Assembly (NCBI RefSeq): GCF_007833795.1
Contig: NZ_CP032702.1
Coordinates: 2,604,001-2,668,000 of the forward strand
Source: Candidatus Pantoea soli
GTDB taxonomy: Bacteria > Pseudomonadota > Gammaproteobacteria > Enterobacterales > Enterobacteriaceae
Length of the DNA stretch: 64,000 bases
Direction of reading: 5' to 3'
The notes beneath the pieces are model-generated. The model searched no databases and was not told the DNA's origin. It saw only the letters and a program-made list of their open reading frames with translations. The translations under genes and the position numbers were made by a program. Below are positions 49,349 to 58,130 of the stretch, one piece after another (position 1 is the first letter of the stretch; each line of letters begins with the position of its first letter).

Positions 49349-50179
49349 ATGTTGCCGATTGAAAGACAGCAGCGAATTATCGACGAACTGAATATTAATG
49401 GCCGGGTTATTGTCGCGGAGCTGGTTACGCTGTGTCAGGTCTCACAGGAAACTATCCGCCGGGATTTAACCCAGCTGGAGAAACGCGGATTATTACAGCG
49501 CAGCCACGGCGGCGCGGTACTGTCCAGAAAACAGGCGGCAACCGCTGCGGGAAATACCCGTGCGGTCAATGAGTATGAACTCGCTTTTCGCCAGCGCATG
49601 AATGAACAGGTCGAGGCCAAAATGGTCATTGCCAAACGTGCGCTGGATTTTATCAGCCCCGGCGACTGTTTATTACTCGACAGCAGTACCACCTGCTGGT
49701 ATCTGGCCCGGCAGCTGCCGGATATTGAATTAACGGTGCTTACCAATTCGCTGCGCATTGTGCAGACGCTGGCGCCGCGCGGCAGCATCCGCACCATCTG
49801 CCTGGGCGGCGAATATTCGGATCGGTATGAAGCGTTTCACGGCATTGTGGCTGAACAACCGCTGCGGGAATTTCAGATTAATAAGATCTTTTTTTCCTGC
49901 AGCAGTCTGGGTAATGACGGTTATTTACGGGAAGGCAACGAAAACAACGCCCATTTAAAACAGCAAATGCTGCTGGCCGCAGAAAGAAAACATTTGTTAA
50001 TGGATGGCAGTAAATTTCTGCGCCCTTCATTCGCGCGTATTTGTCATTACCGCGATGTGGATTTTCTTATCACCGACCAATTAACTGACAAAGAGCTGGA
50101 ACAGGAACTGGCGTGGAACGGTGTCAATATTATTGACTGTTCACAGCGCAACAATGCCATGCAACTAATAAAAAATTAA
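49349..50179 (+). CDS. DeoR-family regulator of the sugar operon
   Basis: 276 residues from ATG 49349 behind GGAGGAAA; a longer frame from 49205 is not supported. N-terminal DeoR helix-turn-helix (VAELVTLCQVSQETIRRDL, QLEKRGLLQRSHGGAVL) and C-terminal DeoRC sugar-phosphate sensing domain (LLLDSSTTCWYLARQL, LGGEYSDRYEAFHG). First gene of the operon, 12 bp before the binding-protein gene. Such regulators usually repress until a phosphorylated sugar binds. Confidence 0.88.
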   Translation: MLPIERQQRIIDELNINGRVIVAELVTLCQVSQETIRRDLTQLEKRGLLQRSHGGAVLSRKQAATAAGNTRAVNEYELAFRQRMNEQVEAKMVIAKRALDFISPGDCLLLDSSTTCWYLARQLPDIELTVLTNSLRIVQTLAPRGSIRTICLGGEYSDRYEAFHGIVAEQPLREFQINKIFFSCSSLGNDGYLREGNENNAHLKQQMLLAAERKHLLMDGSKFLRPSFARICHYRDVDFLITDQLTDKELEQELAWNGVNIIDCSQRNNAMQLIKN

Positions 50180-50191
50180 TCCGGAGTCTTT

Positions 50192-51175
50192 ATGAAAAAA
50201 CATCTTATCGCCTGCTCATTACTTGCCCTGTTTGCTGCCACCGGTGCGCAGGCCGCCGATAAACTGCGGATGGGCGTAGTGGTCAAAATTGGCGGTATCC
50301 CGTGGTTTAACGCCATGGAAACCGGGATCAAAAGTGAAGCCGCAAAACGCGGCATTGATGCGTGGATGGTCGGGCCGACCGCCGCCGACCCGGCATTGCA
50401 GGTTCGCGCCATTGAAGATTTGATTGCGCAGAAAGTCGACATCATCGGCGTGGTTCCCAATGACCCGAAGGTGCTGGAGCCAGTGCTGAAGCGGGCACGC
50501 GCAGCGGGGATTCAGGTCATTACCCACGAATCGCCGGGCCAGAAAGACGCCAACTGGGATTTTGAACTGGTGGATGCGCCCACACACGGCATCAACCATA
50601 TGAAAGCGCTGGCGAAATGCATGCATGAAGAGGGCAAATACGCCATGTATGTCGGCAGCCTGACGGTGCCGCTGCATCAGGAGTGGACGGACGCCGCGCT
50701 GAACTACCAGAAACAGCACTACCCGAAAATGCAGCTGGTTACCGACAAATTCGGCGTGGGTGAATCGCTGGATGACTCCATCCGCACCACCAACGAACTG
50801 ATGTCCAAATACCCGGATCTGAAAGGCATCATGGCGTTTGGCTCGCAGGGGCCAATTGGCGCCGGCCGCGCAGTGATGAACCGTAACAAGATCGATCAGG
50901 TCTGCGTGGTGGGTGCCTTTAGCCCCGGCCAGGGTGCCTCACTGGTGCAGCGCGGCGCGATCAAAGGTGGCTATATCTGGAACCCGGAAACCGCCGGTGA
51001 GGTGTTTGTACGCCTTGCAGACATGATGCAGAAAAAAGAGCCGATCACCGACGGCATGACCATTGAAGGGCTGGGCAAAGTGAAAGTTGACGAAGCCACG
51101 CACACCATCCTCGGGAACAACAGCGAAAGTCTCGACAAAGCGAACCTGCCAAAACTGGTGAAAATGGGGCTGTAA
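50192..51175 (+). CDS. Sugar ABC transporter periplasmic binding protein
   Basis: 327-residue exported receptor: signal peptide 1-22 (MKKHLIACSLLALFAATGAQ-A), then a type I periplasmic binding fold (LRMGVVVKIGGIPWFNAMET, ADPALQVRAIEDLIAQKVD, VVPNDPKVLEPVLKRARAAG). The pattern is that of the ribose/rhamnose/AI-2 (LsrB) group. Ligand cannot be read from the sequence; the rest of the operon suggests a hexose or hexulose. One base separates it from the ATPase gene. Confidence 0.88.
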   Translation: MKKHLIACSLLALFAATGAQAADKLRMGVVVKIGGIPWFNAMETGIKSEAAKRGIDAWMVGPTAADPALQVRAIEDLIAQKVDIIGVVPNDPKVLEPVLKRARAAGIQVITHESPGQKDANWDFELVDAPTHGINHMKALAKCMHEEGKYAMYVGSLTVPLHQEWTDAALNYQKQHYPKMQLVTDKFGVGESLDDSIRTTNELMSKYPDLKGIMAFGSQGPIGAGRAVMNRNKIDQVCVVGAFSPGQGASLVQRGAIKGGYIWNPETAGEVFVRLADMMQKKEPITDGMTIEGLGKVKVDEATHTILGNNSESLDKANLPKLVKMGL

Positions 51176-51176
51176 T

Positions 51177-52682
51177 ATGCAAGAGGTCACTCCACAGACG
51201 CTGATCGCGCTCGACAATCTGTCGAAAACCTTCGGTGGTAACCGCGCACTGAGCGATATCTCGCTGAGCTTACTGGCTGGCGAAGTGCATTGTCTCGCTG
51301 GCACCAACGGCTGTGGCAAGAGCACCTTAATCAAAGTCATTGCCGGGGTGCATGCCCCGGACAGCGGCAGCCGCATTACCCTGGGTGACGGCCCGGCGCA
51401 GCCGCGCCTGACCACCCGCCAGGCGCGCGACTTTGGCATCCAGGTGATTTATCAGGATCTGTCACTGTTCCCCAACCTGAGCGTGGCAGAAAACATCGCC
51501 TTTGAGCATAACCTGAAGGGGCTGGCAGGCTGGCATCATAAAGGCCGGCTGCACGCCACCGCCCGCCGCATCGTGGATGAACTGCAATTCGATCTCGACC
51601 TGAATGCGAAGGTTGCCGCGCTGTCGATTGCGCAGCGTCAGCAGGTAGCGATCTGCCGTGCGCTGGTGGCGGATGCGCGCCTGGTGATCATGGATGAGCC
51701 CACCGCCTCACTGACCCGCACCGAAGTTAATCAGCTGCTGCGTACCGTGCGCTATCTGAAAGACAAAAACATCTGCGTGGTGTTTGTCAGCCACCGTCTG
51801 GATGAGGTGCTGGAGATTTCTGACCGCGTCACGGTTATTCGCGACGGTCGCAAAATGGGCTGCTGGCCGGCGCGCGAGATGACGCCGCACCATCTGACTG
51901 AACTGATGACCGGCCTGAAGCTGGACTACCAGCTGAAAACGCCAACCCGCGATCCGGACCGCGTGATGCTGGAAGTGGAACGGCTGACGCGCGCCGGCCA
52001 GTATCATGACGTCAGTTTTAGGCTCTGCGCTGGCGAAGTCCTCGGCCTGTGCGGCCTGCTGGGCTCCGGCCGCACCGAACTGGCGCTGTCGCTGTTTGGC
52101 ATGACCCGCCCGGACAGCGGCAAAATCTGGCTCGACAGCAAACCGGTACGCTTCCGCAGCCATGAGGATGCGATTAAAGCCGGCATCGGCTACGTGTCAG
52201 AAGATCGTCTGACGCTCGGCCTGGTGCAGCAGCAGTCGGTGGCCGACAACATGGTGCTGCCGATCCTCGATAAACTGCAAAACCGTTTCCACCTGATTGA
52301 CGAATACCGCAAGAACAAGCTGATCCTGCAATGGATTCAGCAGTTTGGCGTGCGGGTAGCCGATCCGCAGCTGGCCATCTCCACCCTTTCCGGCGGCAAT
52401 CAGCAAAAGATTGTACTGGCGAAATGGGTGCTGACGCAGCCGCGCATTCTGATTCTTGACTCGCCGACCGTGGGCGTGGACGTCGGTGCTAAAGCCAGCA
52501 TTTATCAGCTGATCCACGCGCTGGCCAAAGAGGGCCTGTCGATCATCCTGATTTCCGATGAGGTGCCGGAGGTCTGGTACAACTGCGACCGCATTCTGCA
52601 CTTCCGCGACGGCACCATCCATGCCGAATACCAACCCGATACCGTTGAGCAGCAGCAGCTGGCGGAGGTGATCAATGCCTGA
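51177..52682 (+). CDS. Sugar ABC transporter ATPase (two-domain, RbsA type)
   Basis: 501 residues with two ABC modules. First: Walker A GTNGCGKSTLIKV, signature LSIAQRQQVAICRAL, Walker B LVIMDEPTASL. Second: degenerate P-loop GLLGSGRTELALS, signature LSGGNQQKIVLAKW, Walker B ILILDSPTVGVD. This layout (RbsA, XylG, LsrA, AlsA) is specific to monosaccharide importers. Overlaps the next gene by eight bases. Confidence 0.94.
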   Translation: MQEVTPQTLIALDNLSKTFGGNRALSDISLSLLAGEVHCLAGTNGCGKSTLIKVIAGVHAPDSGSRITLGDGPAQPRLTTRQARDFGIQVIYQDLSLFPNLSVAENIAFEHNLKGLAGWHHKGRLHATARRIVDELQFDLDLNAKVAALSIAQRQQVAICRALVADARLVIMDEPTASLTRTEVNQLLRTVRYLKDKNICVVFVSHRLDEVLEISDRVTVIRDGRKMGCWPAREMTPHHLTELMTGLKLDYQLKTPTRDPDRVMLEVERLTRAGQYHDVSFRLCAGEVLGLCGLLGSGRTELALSLFGMTRPDSGKIWLDSKPVRFRSHEDAIKAGIGYVSEDRLTLGLVQQQSVADNMVLPILDKLQNRFHLIDEYRKNKLILQWIQQFGVRVADPQLAISTLSGGNQQKIVLAKWVLTQPRILILDSPTVGVDVGAKASIYQLIHALAKEGLSIILISDEVPEVWYNCDRILHFRDGTIHAEYQPDTVEQQQLAEVINA

Positions 52683-53664
52683 TTTTTCCCGTTTGCGCCC
52701 GCACAGCAGCCAGGGCTGGCTCGCCTGGGTGTTACTGGCTTTTGTGCTGTTTTTTGCCTGCGCCAGCGACCAGTTTCTGACGGTGCAAAACCTGCTGGAT
52801 CTGGCGGAGAGCTATGCAGTCACCGGGATCTTCGCGCTCGGGCTGTTTGTGGTGCTGGTGACCGGCGGTATTGATATCTCCTTCGCGGCGGTGGCCTCGG
52901 TGGTGCAGTACCTGATCGCCTCGCTGTTTGTCCAGTTCCAGTTTGATAACGCCGTGCTGAGCATTGCGCTGGCGATCCTCTGCGGCACGCTGTTCGGCGT
53001 GATCAATGCCCTGCTGATCACCAGCCTGCGCGTGGTTTCCATCATCATCACCATCAGCATGCAGTCGCTGCTGTTTGGATTGCTGATGTGGTTTACCGGC
53101 GGCCGGAGCCTCTACACCCTGCCGGACTGGTGGATCACGCTGCGCAGCGTGCTGCCTTTCACCGTGCAGGGCAACAGCTTCCAGATTGGCCTGCCGCTGG
53201 TGACCATGCTGGTCATTGCCGCGCTGACGGCGCTGCTGCTGAACAAAACGCACCTTGGCCGTCAGCTGTATGCGGTTGGCGGCGATGCCGAATCGGCGCG
53301 GCGCATCGGTATCCGCGTGGGGCTGATTCACGTCTTCGCTTATGGCTGGCTGGGGGCCATGGCGGCGATTGGCGGACTGGTGCAGGTCTATCGCATGGGC
53401 GAAGTGGTGCCGAATGCGCTGGTCGGCGGCGAACTTGATGTGCTGGCCGCCACGGTGCTGGGCGGTGCCAGCCTGATGGGCGGCAAAGGCACGGTCAGCG
53501 GCACGCTGATGGGCGTCTTCCTGATAGCCATCCTGAAAAATGGCCTCAATCTGATCGGCGTCTCGAACTACTTCATGAATATCGTGGTCGGCGGCACCAT
53601 CATGGTGGCCATCGCCGTCACGCACTACAAAAAACGCAAAGAAACTGACGTCAGTTTCGTCTGA
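52675..53664 (+). CDS. Sugar ABC transporter permease, subunit 1
   Basis: 329 residues, about eight to ten membrane segments, RbsC/LsrC-type: GLFVVLVTGGIDISFAAVAS (the conserved GGIDLS-like motif), AVGGDAESARRIGIRVG, and LDVLAATVLGGASLMGGKGT. Starts ATG 52675 inside the end of the ATPase gene. Confidence 0.93.
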   Translation: MPDFSRLRPHSSQGWLAWVLLAFVLFFACASDQFLTVQNLLDLAESYAVTGIFALGLFVVLVTGGIDISFAAVASVVQYLIASLFVQFQFDNAVLSIALAILCGTLFGVINALLITSLRVVSIIITISMQSLLFGLLMWFTGGRSLYTLPDWWITLRSVLPFTVQGNSFQIGLPLVTMLVIAALTALLLNKTHLGRQLYAVGGDAESARRIGIRVGLIHVFAYGWLGAMAAIGGLVQVYRMGEVVPNALVGGELDVLAATVLGGASLMGGKGTVSGTLMGVFLIAILKNGLNLIGVSNYFMNIVVGGTIMVAIAVTHYKKRKETDVSFV

Positions 53665-53680
53665 CGCAAGGAGCCTTCTG

Positions 53681-54730
53681 ATGAAATCTCTCTCTGCGCT
53701 GCGCCCGGACGGCACCAATGTCGGCCTGATGCTGTTAATCGCGCTGGCGCTGGCGATCTTCAGTCTGATGCTGCCAGGCCGCTTCCTTACCGATTCCACC
53801 TTTATGAGCATGGCGTTTCAGCTGCCGGAGCTGGGGCTGCTGACACTGGCGATGTTTATTGCCATTCTCAGCGGCGGCCTCAATCTGGCCATCATTGCCA
53901 CCGCCAACCTGACCGCGCTGTTTATTGCCTGGACGCTGATGCGCGCCCTGCCCGCCGATGCCGGTACCGGACTGCAGCTGCTGTGGCTGTTTATCGCCAT
54001 TGCCGGCGCGATGCTGATTGCTGCCCTGATTGGTGCGGTGACCGGCGTGATGGTCACCCGCATTGGCGCGCATCCAATTCTGGTGACGCTGGCCACCATG
54101 ATGACGCTGAACGGCGTCGGTATCTGGCTGACCAAAGGCGCGGCGGTAAGCGGTATGCCGCCGGTGGTGCAGGCGCTGGGCAGCAGCACGCTGCTGGGGA
54201 TGCCGCTGCCGCTGTGGGTGTTCCTCGGCGCGGCGGCGCTGCTGGCGCTGTTCCTTGGTAAAACCCGCGCCGGGAAGTGCATTTACATGGGCGGCAGCAA
54301 CATCAACGCCACCTGGTTCAGCGGCATTAACACCCACCGCATGGTGATGCTGGTGTATGTCATCTCCAGCCTGCTGTGCGTGCTGGCCGGTCTGATTATG
54401 ATGGCGCGCTTCAACTCTGCCCGCATGGGCTATGGCGATGCGTATCTGCTGCTGACCGTGCTGGCCATCATTCTTGGCGGCACCGATCCCAACGGCGGCT
54501 TTGGCCGCGTCACCGGCGTAGTGCTGGCGCTCATCGCCCTGCAGATCCTCTCTACCGGCTTCAACCTGATGAACATCAGCCAGCATGTCAGTCTGGCGAT
54601 GTGGGGTGCGGTGCTGATTGTGGTACTGGCCTTTAAACAACTCAAAGGCCGTTTTAATGAACATCGCGCCGTCCGGCTCAGCAGGCTGGCGGCGGCGCTT
54701 AATCCTCTGACTGAAAAAAAGGAAGTATGA
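53681..54730 (+). CDS. Sugar ABC transporter permease, subunit 2
   Basis: 349 residues, a second RbsC-type permease differing from the first: FIAILSGGLNLAIIATANLT, GRFNSARMGYGDAYLL-type segment (MMARFNSARMGYGDAYLL) and LAIILGGTDPNGGFGR. Two distinct permeases are found in the AI-2 importer (LsrC/LsrD) but not in E. coli ribose or allose importers, so this is closest in layout to Lsr-type systems. Its stop overlaps the epimerase start (ATGA). Confidence 0.92.
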   Translation: MKSLSALRPDGTNVGLMLLIALALAIFSLMLPGRFLTDSTFMSMAFQLPELGLLTLAMFIAILSGGLNLAIIATANLTALFIAWTLMRALPADAGTGLQLLWLFIAIAGAMLIAALIGAVTGVMVTRIGAHPILVTLATMMTLNGVGIWLTKGAAVSGMPPVVQALGSSTLLGMPLPLWVFLGAAALLALFLGKTRAGKCIYMGGSNINATWFSGINTHRMVMLVYVISSLLCVLAGLIMMARFNSARMGYGDAYLLLTVLAIILGGTDPNGGFGRVTGVVLALIALQILSTGFNLMNISQHVSLAMWGAVLIVVLAFKQLKGRFNEHRAVRLSRLAAALNPLTEKKEV

Positions 54731-55422
54731 TGCGTATTCAAGTCTCCCCGTCATTGATGTGTATGAATCTGATGGAGATCAAGCACCAGCTGGCGGTGCT
54801 GGATTCCCGCGCTGACTTCCTGCACATCGATATCATGGACGGTCATTACGTTAAGAACATTACGCTGTCGCCCTTTTTTATTGAGCAGATCCGCCCGCAT
54901 ACCCGCGTGGCGCTGGATGTGCATTTAATGGTGGAGCGCCCGACCGATTTTATCGAGGTGATTGCCCGGGCCGGGGCGGATTACATCTGCCCGCACGCAG
55001 AAACCATCAACCGCGATGCGTTCCGCGTCATTAATCTGATCCGCAGCTTTGGCAAAAAAGTGGGCGTGGTGCTCAATCCGGCCACACCGGTTTCCTATAT
55101 CCACCACTACATTCATCTGCTGGATAAAATCACCGTCATGACAGTGGATCCCGGCTATGCCGGTCAGCCCTTTATTCCGGAGATGGTGGAAAAAATTAAA
55201 GCACTGAAAGCGCTGAAACAGCAGCACGGCTATCCATGGCTGATTGAGATTGACGGCTCCTGTAACACCCGCACCTATCAGACGCTGGTCAGCGCCGGCG
55301 CCGATGTGCTGATCGTCGGCACCTCCGGGCTGTTTACGCTGCATGACGATCTGGCGACCGCATGGGACATGATGCGCGAGAGCATTGATGAGGCGCAGGG
55401 TCTGACGCAGGTGTCCGCATGA
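54727..55422 (+). CDS. alsE: Ketose-6-phosphate 3-epimerase, AlsE-like
   Basis: 231 residues, the same length as E. coli AlsE (D-allulose-6-phosphate 3-epimerase, giving fructose-6-phosphate). TIM-barrel of the ribulose-phosphate epimerase family: SPSLMCMNLMEIK, metal-binding FLHIDIMDGHYVKN, LDVHLMVERP, TVMTVDPGYAGQPFIPEM and EIDGSCN, all closer to AlsE than to Rpe. A ribulose-5-phosphate epimerase role cannot be excluded. It links the operon to allulose/allose breakdown. Confidence 0.82.
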   Translation: MMRIQVSPSLMCMNLMEIKHQLAVLDSRADFLHIDIMDGHYVKNITLSPFFIEQIRPHTRVALDVHLMVERPTDFIEVIARAGADYICPHAETINRDAFRVINLIRSFGKKVGVVLNPATPVSYIHHYIHLLDKITVMTVDPGYAGQPFIPEMVEKIKALKALKQQHGYPWLIEIDGSCNTRTYQTLVSAGADVLIVGTSGLFTLHDDLATAWDMMRESIDEAQGLTQVSA

Positions 55423-56312
55423 AAAAACGCTGGCTCGGTATCGACATCGGCGGCACCGGCACCCGGCTGCAGATCATGGAAGAGGGCCGCGTCTGGTCCG
55501 GTTTCCGCAAGGTGCCGACCCGCAGCTGGGCGCAGCAGCCCGACGCGTTGGCGGCCCTCGGGCTGCTGATCGGCGAAACGCTGGAACAGCAGCCGGTCAG
55601 CGGCGTGATGCTGGGGCTGCCGGGTATCCTCAGCCGCGATCGTCAGCAGGTGATTTCGCTGCCCTTCATCCAAGCGCTGGATCAGCAGCCGGTAGCGGCA
55701 CAGCTCAGCGCCCGACTTGGCGTGCCGGTGGCGATGGATAAAGACGTGAATCATCTGCTGCTGTGGGATTTACTGCAGCTGCCGCAGCTGCCGCAACACG
55801 CCGTGGGGCTCTATCCGGGCACCGGTATGGGCAACAGCCTGTGGATTAACGGCGGGTTTTATCACGGTCAGCACGGTGCGGCCGGGGAACTCGGTCATGT
55901 GCCCGCGGGCGGTCGCACCCTGCCCTGCCCGTGCGGTAACCACGGCTGTGCGGAAACCGTCACCTCCGGCCACTGGCTGAGCCGCTGGGCCGCAGAACAT
56001 GCTGCACAGACGCCCATGGCCGCCCTGTTCAGCTGTCACCGCGACGACCCGGCGCTGCAGGCCTTCGTCACACGGCTGGCGCGGCTGATTGCCACGGAGA
56101 TGAACATCCTGGACCCGGAGTACCTGATTCTGGGCGGTGGCGTGCTGGCGATGGCGGATTTTCCGCTGGCGCAGCTGCGCACGGAGGTGCAGCAGTATTT
56201 ACGTCCGCCCGCCACGCGCAGCGGACTGCGGATTGTGTTCAGTCAATCCACCGATCACACCGGCTGTCGCGGTGCCTGTCTGGCCGCTGAACGCCTGTTC
56301 AGGAGTGCATAA
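55419..56312 (+). CDS. ROK-family sugar kinase
   Basis: 297 residues: N-terminal ATP motif GIDIGGTGTRLQIMEEG, sugar-binding MDKDVNHLLLWD-type region, GTGMGNSLWINGG, HGAAGELGHVPAGG and the zinc motif CPCGNHGCAETV that defines ROK proteins. E. coli AlsK (allose kinase) is of the same family. It has no DNA-binding domain, so it is a kinase rather than a regulator. Overlaps the epimerase (ATGA) and the next gene (TAATG). Confidence 0.88.
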   Translation: MKKRWLGIDIGGTGTRLQIMEEGRVWSGFRKVPTRSWAQQPDALAALGLLIGETLEQQPVSGVMLGLPGILSRDRQQVISLPFIQALDQQPVAAQLSARLGVPVAMDKDVNHLLLWDLLQLPQLPQHAVGLYPGTGMGNSLWINGGFYHGQHGAAGELGHVPAGGRTLPCPCGNHGCAETVTSGHWLSRWAAEHAAQTPMAALFSCHRDDPALQAFVTRLARLIATEMNILDPEYLILGGGVLAMADFPLAQLRTEVQQYLRPPATRSGLRIVFSQSTDHTGCRGACLAAERLFRSA

Positions 56313-57271
56313 TGAAAGGCAAAGTGTGCGTGTTTGGTTCCTTCAATCTGGATATTGTGGCAGTGATGAACCGTTTTCCCCTGCCCGGCGAGTCGCTGAC
56401 GGCGCAGCACAGCATGATGGGGCCCGGCGGCAAAGGGGCCAATCAGGCCACGGCCGCGCTGCGTGCCGGTGCGCGGGTGCACTATATCGGCAAAGTTGGC
56501 CATGACGATTTCGGCACCTTTGCCCGTCGTCATCTGGAAAAAACCGGCTTCGATGCGATTACGCTGTTTACCTGTAAAGAGAAGCCCACCGGCAATGCGT
56601 TGATTTATGTCGCCGGAAACGACGCCGAAAACATGATTTCCGTTTACCCTGGCGCAAATACCACCGTCACCGCAGCGGAAGTGACACGCTGCCAGCCCAC
56701 AGTGGCCGCCGCCGATATTCTGCTGGTGCAGCTGGAAAACAACCTTAGCGCGATTCAGCGCATGATCGATAACGCCCGCGCCAGTGGCACCTTCGTGATC
56801 CTGAATCCGGCGCCGTGGCAGAAAATCAGCGATGCGCTGCTGGCGAAGGTGGATTTGCTGACGCCAAACAGCACCGAAGCGACGCAGCTGAGCGGGATAG
56901 CCGTGACCGATTTTGCCAGCGCACAGCAGGCGGCAGAGAGACTGCACCGGAAAGGCGCACGTCAGGTGATCATCACCCTGGGCATCAACGGGGCGCTGCT
57001 CTCGCGCGCGGGCCAGCAGTGGCGCATTCCGCTGTTTCCGGCACAACCGCTGGATACCACCGGGGCCGGGGATGCGTTCAACGGGGCGCTGGCCGCGCGG
57101 CTCGCCTCAGGCGACGATCTGCCGCAGGCGGCGGTGTTTGCCGCGGCTTTTGCCTCGCTGTGCGTGGAACGCGCCGGCGCTGCCAACGCCATGCCATCCT
57201 ATGCGGAAGCGCTGGCGCGTCTGCAGGCGCATCCGCAGTGCGTGGCTGAATCGCTGGCCGTGTGCGCGTAG
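56312..57271 (+). CDS. PfkB-family (ribokinase-like) sugar kinase
   Basis: 319 residues: FGSFNLDIVAVMNRFPLPGE and GPGGKGANQATAALRAGA (PfkB signature 1), NPAPWQK, LTPNSTEATQLSG, and the catalytic DTTGAGDAFNGALAARL (signature 2, Asp base). Closest to ribokinase. Its presence as a second kinase after the ROK kinase is unusual: with AlsE it could phosphorylate a ketose such as D-allulose at carbon 6. Last gene of the operon; converges with nudK. Confidence 0.88.
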   Translation: MKGKVCVFGSFNLDIVAVMNRFPLPGESLTAQHSMMGPGGKGANQATAALRAGARVHYIGKVGHDDFGTFARRHLEKTGFDAITLFTCKEKPTGNALIYVAGNDAENMISVYPGANTTVTAAEVTRCQPTVAAADILLVQLENNLSAIQRMIDNARASGTFVILNPAPWQKISDALLAKVDLLTPNSTEATQLSGIAVTDFASAQQAAERLHRKGARQVIITLGINGALLSRAGQQWRIPLFPAQPLDTTGAGDAFNGALAARLASGDDLPQAAVFAAAFASLCVERAGAANAMPSYAEALARLQAHPQCVAESLAVCA

Positions 57272-57309
57272 CGCAGTGGAGGCCGGTCCGGCGGCGCTAT
57301 CTGTGCCGA

Positions 57310-57888
57310 TCAGGCGGTTAACAGGCCGGCGATTTGCGCATACTGCAGCAGCATAATCGCCTTGCCATCGCGAATGCGCCCCTCTTTGACCATTGCCAGC
57401 GCCTGCGGGAACGGCAGCTCCAGCACGGTAATCGCCTCATCCTCTACGCCGCCGCCGGCGCTGGTTCGCTGCGCATCGCTGTATTCGGCGGCGAAAAAGT
57501 GAATCAGCTCGGTGACGCCGCCCGGTGACATATAGGCTTCAAACAGCTTTTCAACGTGCCCCACTTCATAGCCGGTCTCTTCAATGGCCTCTTTGCGGAT
57601 GCAGTCTTCCGGCGTGTCGTTATCCAGCAGGCCTGCGCAGGTTTCAATCAGTTCGCCGCTGGTATTGCCATTAACCCAGGTGGCGATACGGAACTGACGA
57701 ATCAGCACCACGCTGTTTTTTTCACGGTTATAGAGCAGGATGGTGGCGCCGTTGCCGCGGTCATAGACCTCGCGCTTATGGCGGACCACCTCGCCGTCGC
57801 TGCGGGTCAGTTCGTAGGTGTAGTTGCGCAGAACAAAGTAATTGTCCGACAGCACCTTCTCTTTGATGATGTTGATCTTTAACGACAT
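57310..57888 (-). CDS. nudK: GDP-mannose pyrophosphatase NudK
   Basis: Nudix hydrolase that splits GDP-mannose to GMP and mannose-1-phosphate. 192 residues from ATG 57888 ([20 protein letters not shown]); an upstream frame to 57978 is not coding. The Nudix box is around [20 protein letters not shown] and IEETGYEVG. Blocks [18 protein letters not shown] and [18 protein letters not shown] match E. coli NudK (191). Confidence 0.93.
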   Translation of the reverse strand: MSLKINIIKEKVLSDNYFVLRNYTYELTRSDGEVVRHKREVYDRGNGATILLYNREKNSVVLIRQFRIATWVNGNTSGELIETCAGLLDNDTPEDCIRKEAIEETGYEVGHVEKLFEAYMSPGGVTELIHFFAAEYSDAQRTSAGGGVEDEAITVLELPFPQALAMVKEGRIRDGKAIMLLQYAQIAGLLTA

Positions 57889-58084
57889 AGCCGCTCCACT
57901 GCGTATCTGAGGGAGCCTGAGATAATAGGCGTAAGCTGGCAGGAAAACTATCTGAATATCGATGCCCCGGCGCTGCACCGCGGGTATTCGCGCATCATCA
58001 GGCGCGGTACAGTGCGCCGCCAGGGTGATGTGCGGGACAGGATCAGGCGCGTGATAAAGCGGCCAGGCCGGGCCGATTTAGCGG

Positions 58085-58112
58085 AAAAAAAACGGGGGCC
58101 ATTGGCCCCCGC
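58085..58112 (-). terminator. Terminator of ansP
   Basis: CGGGGGCC-AAT-GGCCCCCG on the minus strand followed by TTTTTTTTCC. Confidence 0.93.
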
Positions 58113-58130
58113 AGAGATAACGGTATGCGA

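Noticed and set aside
52732..54754. Two long minus-strand frames opposite the permease genes
   Set aside because: Antisense of membrane-protein codons gives His/Gln/Arg-rich nonsense; no ribosome binding site or family pattern.
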